Shown here piece after piece: positions 1 to 7,265 of a DNA stretch of 64,000 nt (position 1 is the stretch's first letter; every line of letters begins with the position of its first letter). Made by a program: the position numbers and the translations under genes. The notes below the pieces were generated by a model that did not search any database, was not told the origin of the DNA, and worked only from the letters and a program-made list of their open reading frames with translations. Source of the stretch: Rhizobium sp. WSM4643 (GTDB taxonomy: Bacteria; Pseudomonadota; Alphaproteobacteria; Rhizobiales; Rhizobiaceae); contig NZ_CP104043.1 of the NCBI RefSeq assembly GCF_025152745.1, positions 248,001 to 312,000 of the forward strand. Reading direction: 5' to 3'.

Positions 1-471
1 TGTGCCTCCGAGGGCATCCGTCTCGACATCGGCCATGGCGGCGCCTCCTTCTCCTTCAAGGTCGCCGAGGCGGCGATCGCACGCGGGCTTCTGCCGTTCT
101 CGATTTCGACCGACCTGCACGGCCACTCGATGAATTTCCCGGTCTGGGACCTGGCGACCACGATGTCGAAGCTGCTCAGCGTCGGCATGCCTTTCGACAA
201 GGTGGTGGAAGCCGTCACCCATGCGCCGGCATCCGTCATCAAGCTGTCGATGGAGAACGGGCTTTCGGTCGGCTCGCAAGCGGAGTTCACCATTTTCGAC
301 CTGGTCGATTCCGATCTTGAGGCGACGGATTCCAACGGCGACGTGTCGGTCCTCAACAAGCTGTTCGAGCCGCGCTATGCGGTGATGGGCGCGGATGCCT
401 TTACCGCCAGCCGCTATGTGCCGCGGGCGCGCAAGCTGGTGCGGCACAGCCACGGCTATTCCTATAGGTAG
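1..471 (+). CDS. amidohydrolase/deacetylase family metallohydrolase (3' part)
   Basis: The reading frame is open from the first base, so the N-terminus lies outside the window; 156 residues are visible. The visible part contains a segment DIGHGGASFSF, then an STDLHG stretch, the usual late metal/active-site region of the dihydroorotase-like amidohydrolase superfamily, and ends with the small beta-sandwich tail (sequence around AEFTIFDL). This matches the amidohydrolase/deacetylase group related to EF_0837-type proteins, which probably hydrolyse an N-acyl or cyclic amide bond. The substrate cannot be read from this fragment. An IclR-type gene follows in convergent orientation, 22 bp away. Confidence 0.8.
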   Translation, partial: CASEGIRLDIGHGGASFSFKVAEAAIARGLLPFSISTDLHGHSMNFPVWDLATTMSKLLSVGMPFDKVVEAVTHAPASVIKLSMENGLSVGSQAEFTIFDLVDSDLEATDSNGDVSVLNKLFEPRYAVMGADAFTASRYVPRARKLVRHSHGYSYR

Positions 472-493
472 GATCCACCGAAGGGCGCAATGC

Positions 494-1342
494 TCAGCGG
501 TTGCGCCAGCCCATCAGCTTTTCGATCCGTTCCGCTGAACTGCGGACATGGGCGGTATAGTGGTTTTCGTCGGAAAAGGCCTTCTGTTCCGGCAGCACGA
601 TGGAAATGGTGGCGACGCACTGGCCGTCGCGATCGCAGATCGGCGAGGCGATGCAGGCAACCGCATAATCGGATTCCCCCGCCTGGATCGACAGGCGAGA
701 CTCGAAGGCCTTGCCGGCGGCTTCCGACAACGTGCCCGGATCGATCTCGGCGCGGCCGGTCGGTGAAGAGCGGGCGCAGCGCTTGAACAGTTCGATGCGC
801 TCCTCCTCCGCCAGGTGGCCGACGAGCAGGCGGCCGGAGGCCGTCCAGTTCAGCGGCACCCTTGTGCCGACGCGGGACGCCACCTGAAAATGGCTCGGGC
901 CGTCGGCCATGGCCAGCACCAGCATATAGTCGCCGTCGCGGCCGCAGACCTGCACGGTTTCGCCGGCCTGGCGGCAGAGATCGTGCATTTCGTGGGTGGC
1001 GATGCTCATGAAATCCAGCGACCTGGCATACGCAAGGCCGTAATGGTAGAGCCGCGCGCCGAGCCAGATCGAGCCGTCCGCCTGACGTGTCAGCATGTTC
1101 TTCTCGACGAGATCGTCAACGATGACGTAAACGGTCGATAGCGGCGCCTTCACCGCCTTGGCGATGGCATAGACGCCGGCAGGCGATCCGGTCTCGTAAA
1201 GATGGTCGATCACTTGAAGCGCCCGGTCGATACCGCTGACACGCGCGCGGCGCGCGCCCTTGCCAGCAGCCTCGTCGGCAACGCCCTCATCTTCGGAGTA
1301 AACCGGGGGGGATGTCTTTCCGTCCAATTCCACGCACCTCAT
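494..1342 (-). CDS. IclR family transcriptional regulator
   Basis: A 282-residue protein with an N-terminal winged helix-turn-helix (about residues 36-90, sequence GIDRALQVIDHL then APLSTVYVIVDDLVEK) and a C-terminal IclR effector domain (about 105-275). It is likely a ligand-responsive repressor or activator of a nearby catabolic function; the convergent amidohydrolase is the obvious neighbour but not a proven target. The N-terminal 30 residues are low-complexity and acidic/basic and no good ribosome-binding site precedes the ATG, so the true start may lie some 30 codons further in. Upstream, CTATGGCA occurs twice 17 bp apart. Confidence 0.85.
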   Translation of the reverse strand: MRCVELDGKTSPPVYSEDEGVADEAAGKGARRARVSGIDRALQVIDHLYETGSPAGVYAIAKAVKAPLSTVYVIVDDLVEKNMLTRQADGSIWLGARLYHYGLAYARSLDFMSIATHEMHDLCRQAGETVQVCGRDGDYMLVLAMADGPSHFQVASRVGTRVPLNWTASGRLLVGHLAEEERIELFKRCARSSPTGRAEIDPGTLSEAAGKAFESRLSIQAGESDYAVACIASPICDRDGQCVATISIVLPEQKAFSDENHYTAHVRSSAERIEKLMGWRNR

Positions 1343-1366
1343 GAAAAACGCCGTTATGTTACATTA

Positions 1367-1391
1367 CTATGGCATAGCGGTGGCTATGGCA
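1367..1391. promoter_or_regulatory. candidate operator upstream of the IclR gene
   Basis: CTATGgCATAG is an inverted repeat at 1367-1377 and CTATGGCA recurs at 1384-1391, 17 bp downstream of its first copy. It sits 25-50 bp upstream of the IclR start, where autoregulatory IclR sites are usually found. No footprint or conservation data are available, so this is a suggestion only. Confidence 0.3.
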
Positions 1392-1494
1392 AATCGCAAC
1401 ATCTTGTAGGTTGATCGTGTGGGCAGATGCGACAGCTCGGCGTGGAACAACAAGCCGCAGTCCGAGTTTGACCCCCTCAACCCAGGAGGTCATG

Positions 1495-2352
1495 ATGCCA
1501 AATTATCCCACACCACCTTTTCCCTCTCAGAAACAGCCGATGCCGGGTTTCACGGCACAGATGGACCCCGTTCCCGATCATGGCGAAAAAAGTTATCGCG
1601 GTTCCGAGCGGCTGAAGGGCAAGCGTGCGATTATCACCGGCGGCGATAGCGGCATCGGCCGGGCCGTGGCGATCGCTTATGCCCGTGAAGGGGCCGATCT
1701 GGTGATCTCCTACCTCGACGAGGACGAGGATGCCGACGAGACCAAGCGGCTCGTCGAGCAGGCTGGGCGCAAGGCCATTCTCGTCAGCGGCGACATCCAG
1801 GATCCCGCCCACTGCAGGCAGATCGTCGAGACGGCGGTCAAGGAGCTCGGCGGCATTGACATTCTCGTCAACAACGCCGCGCATCAGGCAAGCTTCAAGA
1901 GCATCGACGAAATCAGCGACGAGGAATGGGAATTGACTTTCAAGGTCAATATTCATTCGATGTTCTACCTGACCAAGGCAGCCGTCGCCCATATGAAGCC
2001 CGGCAGCGCCATCATCAATACGGCTTCGATCAATTCGGACAATCCGAACCCGACGCTGCTTGCCTATGCGACGACCAAGGGTGCGATCCAGAATTTCACC
2101 GCCGGCCTTGCTCAGCTTCTGGCCGAGAAAGGCATTCGCGCCAATGCGGTGGCGCCCGGGCCAATCTGGACGCCGCTCATCCCTTCGACACTGCCTGAAG
2201 AAAGCGTCAGCAATTTCGGCAAGCAAGTGCCGATGAAACGGCCGGGACAGCCGGCCGAGCTTGCGACAGCCTATGTGATGCTGGCCGATCCCTTGTCGAG
2301 CTATATCTCCGGCACGACGATCGCGGTCACCGGCGGCAAGCCGATCCTCTAA
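1495..2352 (+). CDS. SDR family oxidoreductase (YghA/YhdF-like, stress type)
   Basis: A 285-residue short-chain dehydrogenase. An N-terminal extension of about 40 residues rich in proline (PNYPTPPFPSQ) precedes the Rossmann nucleotide-binding motif TGGDSGIG (about residues 48-55). NNAAH marks the core and YATTK the catalytic Tyr/Lys. This long-N-terminus form is typical of the general-stress SDRs YghA/YhdF, NAD(P)-dependent alcohol/aldehyde reductases of poorly known substrate. The start at 1495 is chosen because AGGAGG ends 5 bp upstream; ATG 1492 is too close to that site. The stop codon overlaps a palindromic intergenic repeat. Confidence 0.88.
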   Translation: MPNYPTPPFPSQKQPMPGFTAQMDPVPDHGEKSYRGSERLKGKRAIITGGDSGIGRAVAIAYAREGADLVISYLDEDEDADETKRLVEQAGRKAILVSGDIQDPAHCRQIVETAVKELGGIDILVNNAAHQASFKSIDEISDEEWELTFKVNIHSMFYLTKAAVAHMKPGSAIINTASINSDNPNPTLLAYATTKGAIQNFTAGLAQLLAEKGIRANAVAPGPIWTPLIPSTLPEESVSNFGKQVPMKRPGQPAELATAYVMLADPLSSYISGTTIAVTGGKPIL

Positions 2353-2388
2353 AGCGCGTCGCGATCCTTGCGCTGCGCGACATGCTTT
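2351..2388. repeat. rhizobial intergenic palindromic repeat
   Basis: AAAGCGCGTCGCG at 2351-2363 is matched by CGCGACATGCTTT at 2376-2388 as an imperfect inverted repeat with two mismatches. This form (AGCGCGTCGCGATC) is common between genes in Rhizobium and Agrobacterium genomes. It begins on the stop codon of the preceding SDR gene. Confidence 0.5.
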
Positions 2389-2395
2389 AAAGCGG

Positions 2396-2430
2396 CAAGG
2401 GCCGCCGTCTGGTTGTGACGGCAGCCCTTG
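2396..2430. terminator. bidirectional hairpin between convergent genes
   Basis: A 14-bp stem (CAAGGGCCGCCGTC at 2396-2409 against GACGGCAGCCCTTG at 2417-2430, one mismatch or wobble) lies between the ends of the convergent SDR and 71-aa genes. There is no T-run, so it is at best a weak or Rho-assisted terminator, or a 3'-end-stabilising hairpin. Confidence 0.4.
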
Positions 2431-2472
2431 ACGGGGGCAGGGAGAGATCCCCAAGCTGTTCAGGCGGCTTCT

Positions 2473-2688
2473 TCAGCCGAAGCAGGGCATTGCCGGCAGA
2501 TTGGCGCGACTTGCAAGCGCTCCAATCATATTGCCCACCGAAGTCGAGCGCGGTTCGCGTTTGCGGGCGGCCGTCTCCAGGAGTTGCTTGAAGTCTTCAA
2601 GCTTCACGCCGTCAGCGTGCAACACCATGGCGATCAGGGGGTCGCGAAGGGCTTCGGATATCGTCAGGTCGTCTCTGGTCTTTGTCAT
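2473..2688 (-). CDS. conserved small hypothetical protein (71 aa)
   Basis: The start at 2688 is set by a full AGGAGG a few bases upstream, giving a 71-residue protein beginning MTKTRDDLTISEALRD. It is mainly helical and charged, ends in an alanine-rich segment, and has no signal peptide or membrane segment. It is divergent from the TetR gene, and the 127-bp region between them holds two palindromes, so it is a likely target of that regulator. No function recognised. Confidence 0.6.
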   Translation of the reverse strand: MTKTRDDLTISEALRDPLIAMVLHADGVKLEDFKQLLETAARKREPRSTSVGNMIGALASRANLPAMPCFG

Positions 2689-2770
2689 GGTTGTCCTCCT
2701 TTCGTGGGCGGTCGCCCGTGTTCCACTTTCCGCTGTCATGCCCTCGGCATTGACTTTCGCGTTTTGTGGT

Positions 2771-2808
2771 GTTACCGGTAAGTAACAATGCATTTGTTAC
2801 CGATCGGT
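2771..2808. promoter_or_regulatory. double palindromic operator of the TetR regulator
   Basis: Two adjacent palindromes lie between the divergent 71-aa gene and the TetR gene. GTTAC-6 nt-GTAAC spans 2771-2786 and ACCGATCGGT spans 2799-2808. A further inverted repeat, GTAACAA/TTGTTAC, with a 5-bp spacer (2782-2800) joins them. Their position 8-45 bp before the regulator start fits an autoregulatory TetR-family operator that also controls the divergent gene. Confidence 0.55.
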
Positions 2809-2815
2809 CACATTG

Positions 2816-3439
2816 ATGTCAAGGACTACGTCCGCAAAAAAATCAGAAACTTCGAATGAAATCTCCGCAGCCGTTCCAGAAGATCGCATCCCGCCGCGGG
2901 AACGTATTGTGTCGACCGCCTCGGAGCTTTTCCGCGAGCGCGGCATCCGCGGCATCGGCGTCGATGCCATTGCCGACGCGGCTCTGACCAACAAGATGAC
3001 GCTCTACCGGCATTTCGGCTCGAAGGACGAGCTCGTCTGTGAGACACTTCGCCGAGCCTCCGAAAAGGCGGGTACCATCTGGCGTGATCTGGAAGCGGCC
3101 TATCCCGGCAATCCGCGCGCCCAGCTGGACGCCTGGGTTGAGTTGCGGGCGCAATGTCTGAACGGCGAGCCCGCCGGTTGCGATCTCGCCAACGCCGCCA
3201 TCGAGCTGAAGGGCGAGGGCCATCCCGCCCACGAAATGATCGAGCGGCACAAGGCCGAACAGCGTGATCGCCTGGCCGCGCTCTGTTCGGCGGCCGGCGC
3301 GCGCGAACCCCAGCTTCTTGCCGATACGTTGACGCTGCTGCTCGAAGGCGCGCGTGTCAGCCGCCAGGCTATGGGTGCTGCCGGCTGCTGCGGCCATTTC
3401 GCCAAGGCCTGCCATGCGGCAATCGCTTCTTTCGCCTGA
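2816..3439 (+). CDS. TetR/AcrR family transcriptional regulator
   Basis: A 207-residue regulator. The TetR helix-turn-helix lies at about residues 27-75 (RERIVSTASELFRERG then LTNKMTLYRHFGSKDEL). The rest is an all-helical ligand/dimer domain with a Cys-rich stretch near the C-terminus (GAAGCCGHFAKACH). ATG 2816 is preferred over the adjacent TTG. It probably represses itself and the divergent 71-aa gene through the palindromes immediately upstream. The inducer is unknown. Confidence 0.88.
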   Translation: MSRTTSAKKSETSNEISAAVPEDRIPPRERIVSTASELFRERGIRGIGVDAIADAALTNKMTLYRHFGSKDELVCETLRRASEKAGTIWRDLEAAYPGNPRAQLDAWVELRAQCLNGEPAGCDLANAAIELKGEGHPAHEMIERHKAEQRDRLAALCSAAGAREPQLLADTLTLLLEGARVSRQAMGAAGCCGHFAKACHAAIASFA

Positions 3440-3519
3440 CCACCGCAAGTGTGGGAGGGGAACCTTACTGCTTCCATGCCGTTTTCACACTAACCCGAGA
3501 GCGATGTGGAGGCAGGGAG

Positions 3520-3708
3520 ATGAACTACGTCTATCTCAAACGCCTGTATGCCAAACGCGCGGAACTCGAAGCCAAGCTGGAGCTTCATGATGCGCGTTAT
3601 TGTTTCGGCGACGAAGAGGTCGATGATGGCACCGACAGCGATCTGCGTCAGCGGTTGAGCGAGATCTCCGAGGAAATCGCTACGCTGGAAAGCAGGCCGG
3701 GCCGCTAA
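3520..3708 (+). CDS. small charged coiled-coil hypothetical protein (62 aa)
   Basis: GGAGG 7 bp upstream of ATG 3520 sets the start. The 62-residue product is almost entirely helical and charged, with heptad-like regions (RAELEAKLELHDAR and RQRLSEISEEIATLES), suggesting a short coiled coil or partner-binding protein. It lies 80 bp downstream of the TetR gene and could be co-transcribed. No family recognised. Confidence 0.5.
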   Translation: MNYVYLKRLYAKRAELEAKLELHDARYCFGDEEVDDGTDSDLRQRLSEISEEIATLESRPGR

Positions 3709-3727
3709 CTGTTTCATTTGGGAACGT

Positions 3728-3760
3728 GTTCAGATTCCAGGCCGGCCTGGCCTAAAATCA
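3728..3760. repeat. rhizobial intergenic repeat module (copy of 7214-7265 type)
   Basis: The segment containing CAGATTCCAGGCC and GGCCTAAAATCAT is a diverged copy of the second half of the repeat at 7214-7265. Its end overlaps the stop codon of the minus-strand DUF1810 gene, exactly as the other copy overlaps the stop codon of betC. Confidence 0.5.
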
Positions 3761-4198
3761 TCCTGTGCTGGCGCTAAGGATTTCCATCGTCCGAGCGTCG
3801 AATTTTCCCTGATAGAAATGCTCGATCACCCGGTGGAAGGGCGAACCATGGTCGCTGATCGCGGCAAACAAGGTCATCGACGAGCGCAGCTTGAGGTCGT
3901 CGGGTGAGCCCAAGATTTCGTGCGCCGATCGGCCGTTCACGGACAGGATCGCCTCGACGCAGCGCAGCAGCCGGCTTGAGAGAATGGGATCGGCGAGATA
4001 GGCGGCGGCTTCCTCGGCCGAGCGGATCGCATATTTTTCGGCCATCGCCGACGTGCCGAGACCGGCGATCTGCGGGAAGATGAACCACATCCAGTGGGAT
4101 GTCTTGAGTCCGGCTTTCAGCTCTAAAAGCGCCTGTTCGTAGATGCCGTTCTGGGCATCGATGAACCGATCGAGATTATAGTCGATTTCACCGGCCAT
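3758..4198 (-). CDS. DUF1810 family protein
   Basis: A 146-residue cytoplasmic protein of normal DUF1810 length, starting MAGEIDYNLDRFIDAQNGIY. Family features seen are the HWMWFIFPQI segment, followed by GLGTSAMAEKYAI, and a C-terminal DDLKLRSSMTLFA stretch. The start at 4198 is preferred to the ATG 51 bp upstream because it follows a purine-rich AAAAGGA and matches the family N-terminus. The biochemical role of DUF1810 is not established to my knowledge. The stop codon is embedded in an intergenic repeat. Confidence 0.85.
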   Translation of the reverse strand: MAGEIDYNLDRFIDAQNGIYEQALLELKAGLKTSHWMWFIFPQIAGLGTSAMAEKYAIRSAEEAAAYLADPILSSRLLRCVEAILSVNGRSAHEILGSPDDLKLRSSMTLFAAISDHGSPFHRVIEHFYQGKFDARTMEILSASTG

Positions 4199-4271
4199 GG
4201 TCCTTTTCCCTTTTCCTGCTGTCGATGCAGCCTGGGCCAAGGTCTCCATGCCCGGCGAGCTAGCTTTCCTG

Positions 4272-4586
4272 TTAGCAGACCCTCTCAGCGTAGGGGCTGC
4301 TGTCGCGGCAATGGCCGTAAGCCGGATGCGGCGGCGTGTTATCGCTCACGGGGGCGACAATGGCCGATGTCGTCATCGGGTCCGTATCGCCGGAAGAATA
4401 GGCGGCAAAACCCGCAAAGCTCAAGAGAACCAGCGCTCCGACCACGACAATGCGCTCGAAGGCCGAAAGTTTCTGGGCGCTGACATGGTCTACATAATCA
4501 CGCTCGCCTAAACCGGCTGTTTCGTCTTCTTTTACATGAAGGGTCACCATATCCTGGCGACGGGTCAAAGTTTCACAATCTGTCAT
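4272..4586 (-). CDS. small single-span membrane protein, hypothetical
   Basis: A 104-residue protein with a cytoplasmic-looking charged N-terminus (about 44 residues) and one hydrophobic segment (about 45-63, IVVVGALVLLSFAGFAAY). The outer tail is Pro/Ser/Thr-rich and ends in a Cys residue. GGAG about 10 bp upstream of ATG 4586 supports the start. It is divergent from the amidase gene. No family recognised. Confidence 0.55.
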   Translation of the reverse strand: MTDCETLTRRQDMVTLHVKEDETAGLGERDYVDHVSAQKLSAFERIVVVGALVLLSFAGFAAYSSGDTDPMTTSAIVAPVSDNTPPHPAYGHCRDSSPYAERVC

Positions 4587-4826
4587 TTTTAATTACTCCT
4601 GCAACACATGCGGAGCCGGTCTCTTAAGAGCAAACTCTCACCCTCGCGCCAAACCGCTTCCGCATGCGTGCAGCATGTGTGTCTTCGATCGTGGTAATTG
4701 AAGGGGCGATCTTCAAACTCAGTGTTCAAAAAATCGTACCAATAAATGCAAAATATCGTGAAGCTCTGGTTCACCGGAATGATCCGGGGTAGTCCAGAGA
4801 GGAACATCTTTTTTCTGGATAGCCCC

Positions 4827-6197
4827 ATGAGCAAATCCTTCGGCGCGATGTCGGTCGCGCAGCTTTCCGTCCTCATTCAAGCTGGCGCGGCCGATCCGGT
4901 CGAGGTGGCGGAGGCGGTCTTCGATTCCATCGCGCATTATGCCGACAAGGCCGTCTTCACCACACTGCTCGAAAGCCGGGCGATGGCGGAGGCACGCGCT
5001 TCGTCCCGACGTCTGCGGGAGGGGCGCTCGCTTGGATTGCTGGACGGCATTCCGATTGCCTGGAAGGATCTTTTCGACATGGAAGGCTTGCCGACGACGG
5101 CCGGTTCCGTCGTACTGGCAAAGGATATGCCGGCCAAGCGCGATGCGGCTGTCGTCGTTTTGCTCAGGCAGGCGGGCATGGTCGCCGTCGGACGCACCAA
5201 TATGAGCGAATTCGCCTTTTCCGGCCTCGGCATCAATCCGCATTACGGCACGCCGGTAAATCCGCGCGGCACAGATCTCCCGCGCATTCCGGGTGGCTCG
5301 TCCTCGGGCGCTGGTGTCGTCGTCGCGGCCGGATTGGTTCCGGTCGCCATGGGCACCGATACTGGCGGCTCGGTGCGTATCCCCGCCGCTTTCAACGGCA
5401 TCGTCGGTTATAAAGCAACACGCGGCCGCCACGCGATGGCAGGCGTCTATCCGTTGGCAAAGAGCCTGGATTCGCTAGGACCGCTCTGCCGCAGCGTCAC
5501 GGACGCGGTCTGGATCGATGCGGCGATGCGTGGCCTGACCGCGCCCGATGTCGTTGCGCATCCCCTGCAAGGTCTGGAACTCGTCGTGCCTGAAAATGTC
5601 GTCTTCGACAAAGCGGAACCCGGCGTCGTCGCCGCGTTCGAGGCGGCTTTGGAACGTCTTCAAAGGGCGGGCGCCCATGTTGCCCGCACCGTTATCCCCG
5701 CCTTCGACGAGATATTCGAGCTGATGACGAAATATGGTCCGCTGGTCACGGCGGAGGCTTTCGCACTTCATCAGGAACGCTTGGCCGGACCGGACGCGGA
5801 CAGGATGGATCACCGTGTCGTCATGCGTACCCGTCTCGGAAGCAAGACGACGCTGCCCGATTACCTCAGAATCCTCGAGGCGCGCAGCCGCCTGATCGCC
5901 GATGTCGAACGCCTTGTCGGCGACCGGCTGCTCGCCTTTCCCACTGTCGCCCATGTCGCGCCGCCGATCGGGCCGCTGGCGCAGGATGACGAGTTGTTCT
6001 TCGCGACGAACAACAAGACGTTGCGCAACACCGCGCTCGGCAATTTCCTCAACTGGTGCGGCGTTTCCATTCCCTGCGGCGCCGGCGAGGCTGGCATGCC
6101 TGTTGGACTGCTGCTTTCCGCCACGGCCCATCGCGATGAGGCGCTGCTGGGGATCGCCCTTGCCGCCGAGCCGGTCATCCGCGACGACTTTGCCTGA
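4827..6197 (+). CDS. amidase (amidase-signature family)
   Basis: A 456-residue amidase-signature enzyme. The Ser-cisSer-Lys triad is visible: Lys80 in IAWKDLFD, the cis-Ser in GGSSSG (158-160) and nucleophile Ser182 in TDTGGSVRIP. It hydrolyses a C-N amide bond in the cytoplasm. The family includes GatA, allophanate hydrolase and aryl or aliphatic amidases, and the substrate cannot be fixed. A longer version starting at 4746 is possible, but MSKSFGAMSVAQL aligns best with family N-termini. A TIM-barrel isomerase follows after 66 bp in the same direction, suggesting a two-gene operon. Confidence 0.87.
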   Translation: MSKSFGAMSVAQLSVLIQAGAADPVEVAEAVFDSIAHYADKAVFTTLLESRAMAEARASSRRLREGRSLGLLDGIPIAWKDLFDMEGLPTTAGSVVLAKDMPAKRDAAVVVLLRQAGMVAVGRTNMSEFAFSGLGINPHYGTPVNPRGTDLPRIPGGSSSGAGVVVAAGLVPVAMGTDTGGSVRIPAAFNGIVGYKATRGRHAMAGVYPLAKSLDSLGPLCRSVTDAVWIDAAMRGLTAPDVVAHPLQGLELVVPENVVFDKAEPGVVAAFEAALERLQRAGAHVARTVIPAFDEIFELMTKYGPLVTAEAFALHQERLAGPDADRMDHRVVMRTRLGSKTTLPDYLRILEARSRLIADVERLVGDRLLAFPTVAHVAPPIGPLAQDDELFFATNNKTLRNTALGNFLNWCGVSIPCGAGEAGMPVGLLLSATAHRDEALLGIALAAEPVIRDDFA

Positions 6198-6263
6198 ATT
6201 GGCAATTGAACCGCCGGGAATTAGTTGCCATTGATGGCGTGAGGAGATCCCGGAGGAAAGCAA

Positions 6264-7124
6264 GTGCAGGTTTTGCAAAACGGACGTTTCGCGGTTTCGA
6301 CATGGTCGCTGCATCGGCTGCTTGGCGCCGTTCACGCCTATAGTCCCGATCCCGACAAAAGCGCTGCGCCGAAAGAGCCCTATGGCCCAGGCGGCGCGGT
6401 GCTGATCGACGTGCCCGCGGCTCTTTCGGCACGTGGCGTCAACCGGCTGGAGGTCTGTTCCTTCCATCTGCCGAGCCTCGACGCCGCCTATATAAGCGAA
6501 TTGCGCGAGGCGATGGCGGCCTCGAACGTGTTGTTCCAGACGCTGCTCGTCGAGGACGGTGATCCGAGCCATCCGGAGACTGCCGAACGCGACGTCAGAT
6601 GGATGGCGGAGTGGATCGACATTGCCGCAGCCCTCGGGGCTGAGAGGATGCGCGTCATAGCCGGCAAGCAGAAGCCGACGGAAGAAAACCTCGCCCGCGC
6701 CGACCGCCATCTGAACTGGCTGGCCGAAAAGGCGGAAGGCAGCGGCGTGCGTGTCGTCGTCGAGAACTGGTTCGACCTGCTGCCGTCCCCCGTCGAGATG
6801 AACTGGCTGCTGGACCGGCTGGATGGCAGGGTCGGCCTCAACGGTGACCTTGGCAATTGGGCGGCGCCGGCGAAATATCAGGGCCTTGCCGATATCATGG
6901 GCCGGGCGGAAATCTGCCATGCCAAGGCCGATTACGGCGTTAGCGGCCTCGACGCCGAGGACTACCGCACGTGCCTGGAGATGTGCGAGAGGGCCGGTTA
7001 TGCCGGTCCCTTCACGCTGATCTACGACTCGTCCTTCTTCCCGGATGAATGGGACGGCATCCTGCTGCAAAAGACGTTCATCGAGGATTTCCTGCGCGAG
7101 TCGCCGGCGCGCAGGACGGCTTAA
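6264..7124 (+). CDS. sugar phosphate isomerase/epimerase-like TIM barrel protein
   Basis: A 286-residue protein of the AP-endonuclease-2/xylose-isomerase-like TIM-barrel superfamily. Metal-ligand-type acidic and histidine residues occur at VVVENWFD, GLNGDLGNW, ICHAKADY and the late TLIYDSS strand. Such proteins isomerise or epimerise sugars or keto-acids. The start is GTG, preceded by GGAGGAAAG with good spacing. It follows the amidase by 66 bp, so the two may process one amide-linked compound; this is inference. Confidence 0.75.
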   Translation: MQVLQNGRFAVSTWSLHRLLGAVHAYSPDPDKSAAPKEPYGPGGAVLIDVPAALSARGVNRLEVCSFHLPSLDAAYISELREAMAASNVLFQTLLVEDGDPSHPETAERDVRWMAEWIDIAAALGAERMRVIAGKQKPTEENLARADRHLNWLAEKAEGSGVRVVVENWFDLLPSPVEMNWLLDRLDGRVGLNGDLGNWAAPAKYQGLADIMGRAEICHAKADYGVSGLDAEDYRTCLEMCERAGYAGPFTLIYDSSFFPDEWDGILLQKTFIEDFLRESPARRTA

Positions 7125-7150
7125 ATCAGAAGCACTTCTCGCTCATCCCT

Positions 7151-7265
7151 AGAGCATGATGCCGAAAAAGTATGAGCGGTTTTCGGACGACATCATGCGC
7201 TAACGACAAAATGTAGAACAGGATTCAGATTTTAGGCCAACCCGGCCTAAAATCATGCTGTTCTA
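7151..7265. repeat. two-module rhizobial intergenic palindromic element
   Basis: Module one (7151-7201) is an inverted repeat with arms AGCATGATGCCGAAAA and TTTTCGGACGACATCATG. Module two (7214-7265) has arms TAGAACA...GATTTTAGGCC and GGCCTAAAATC...TGTTCTA. The arrangement resembles RIME-type mosaic repeats of Rhizobium. The last arm supplies the betC stop codon (7263-7265). It may act as a 3'-end hairpin for the flanking convergent genes. Confidence 0.65.
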
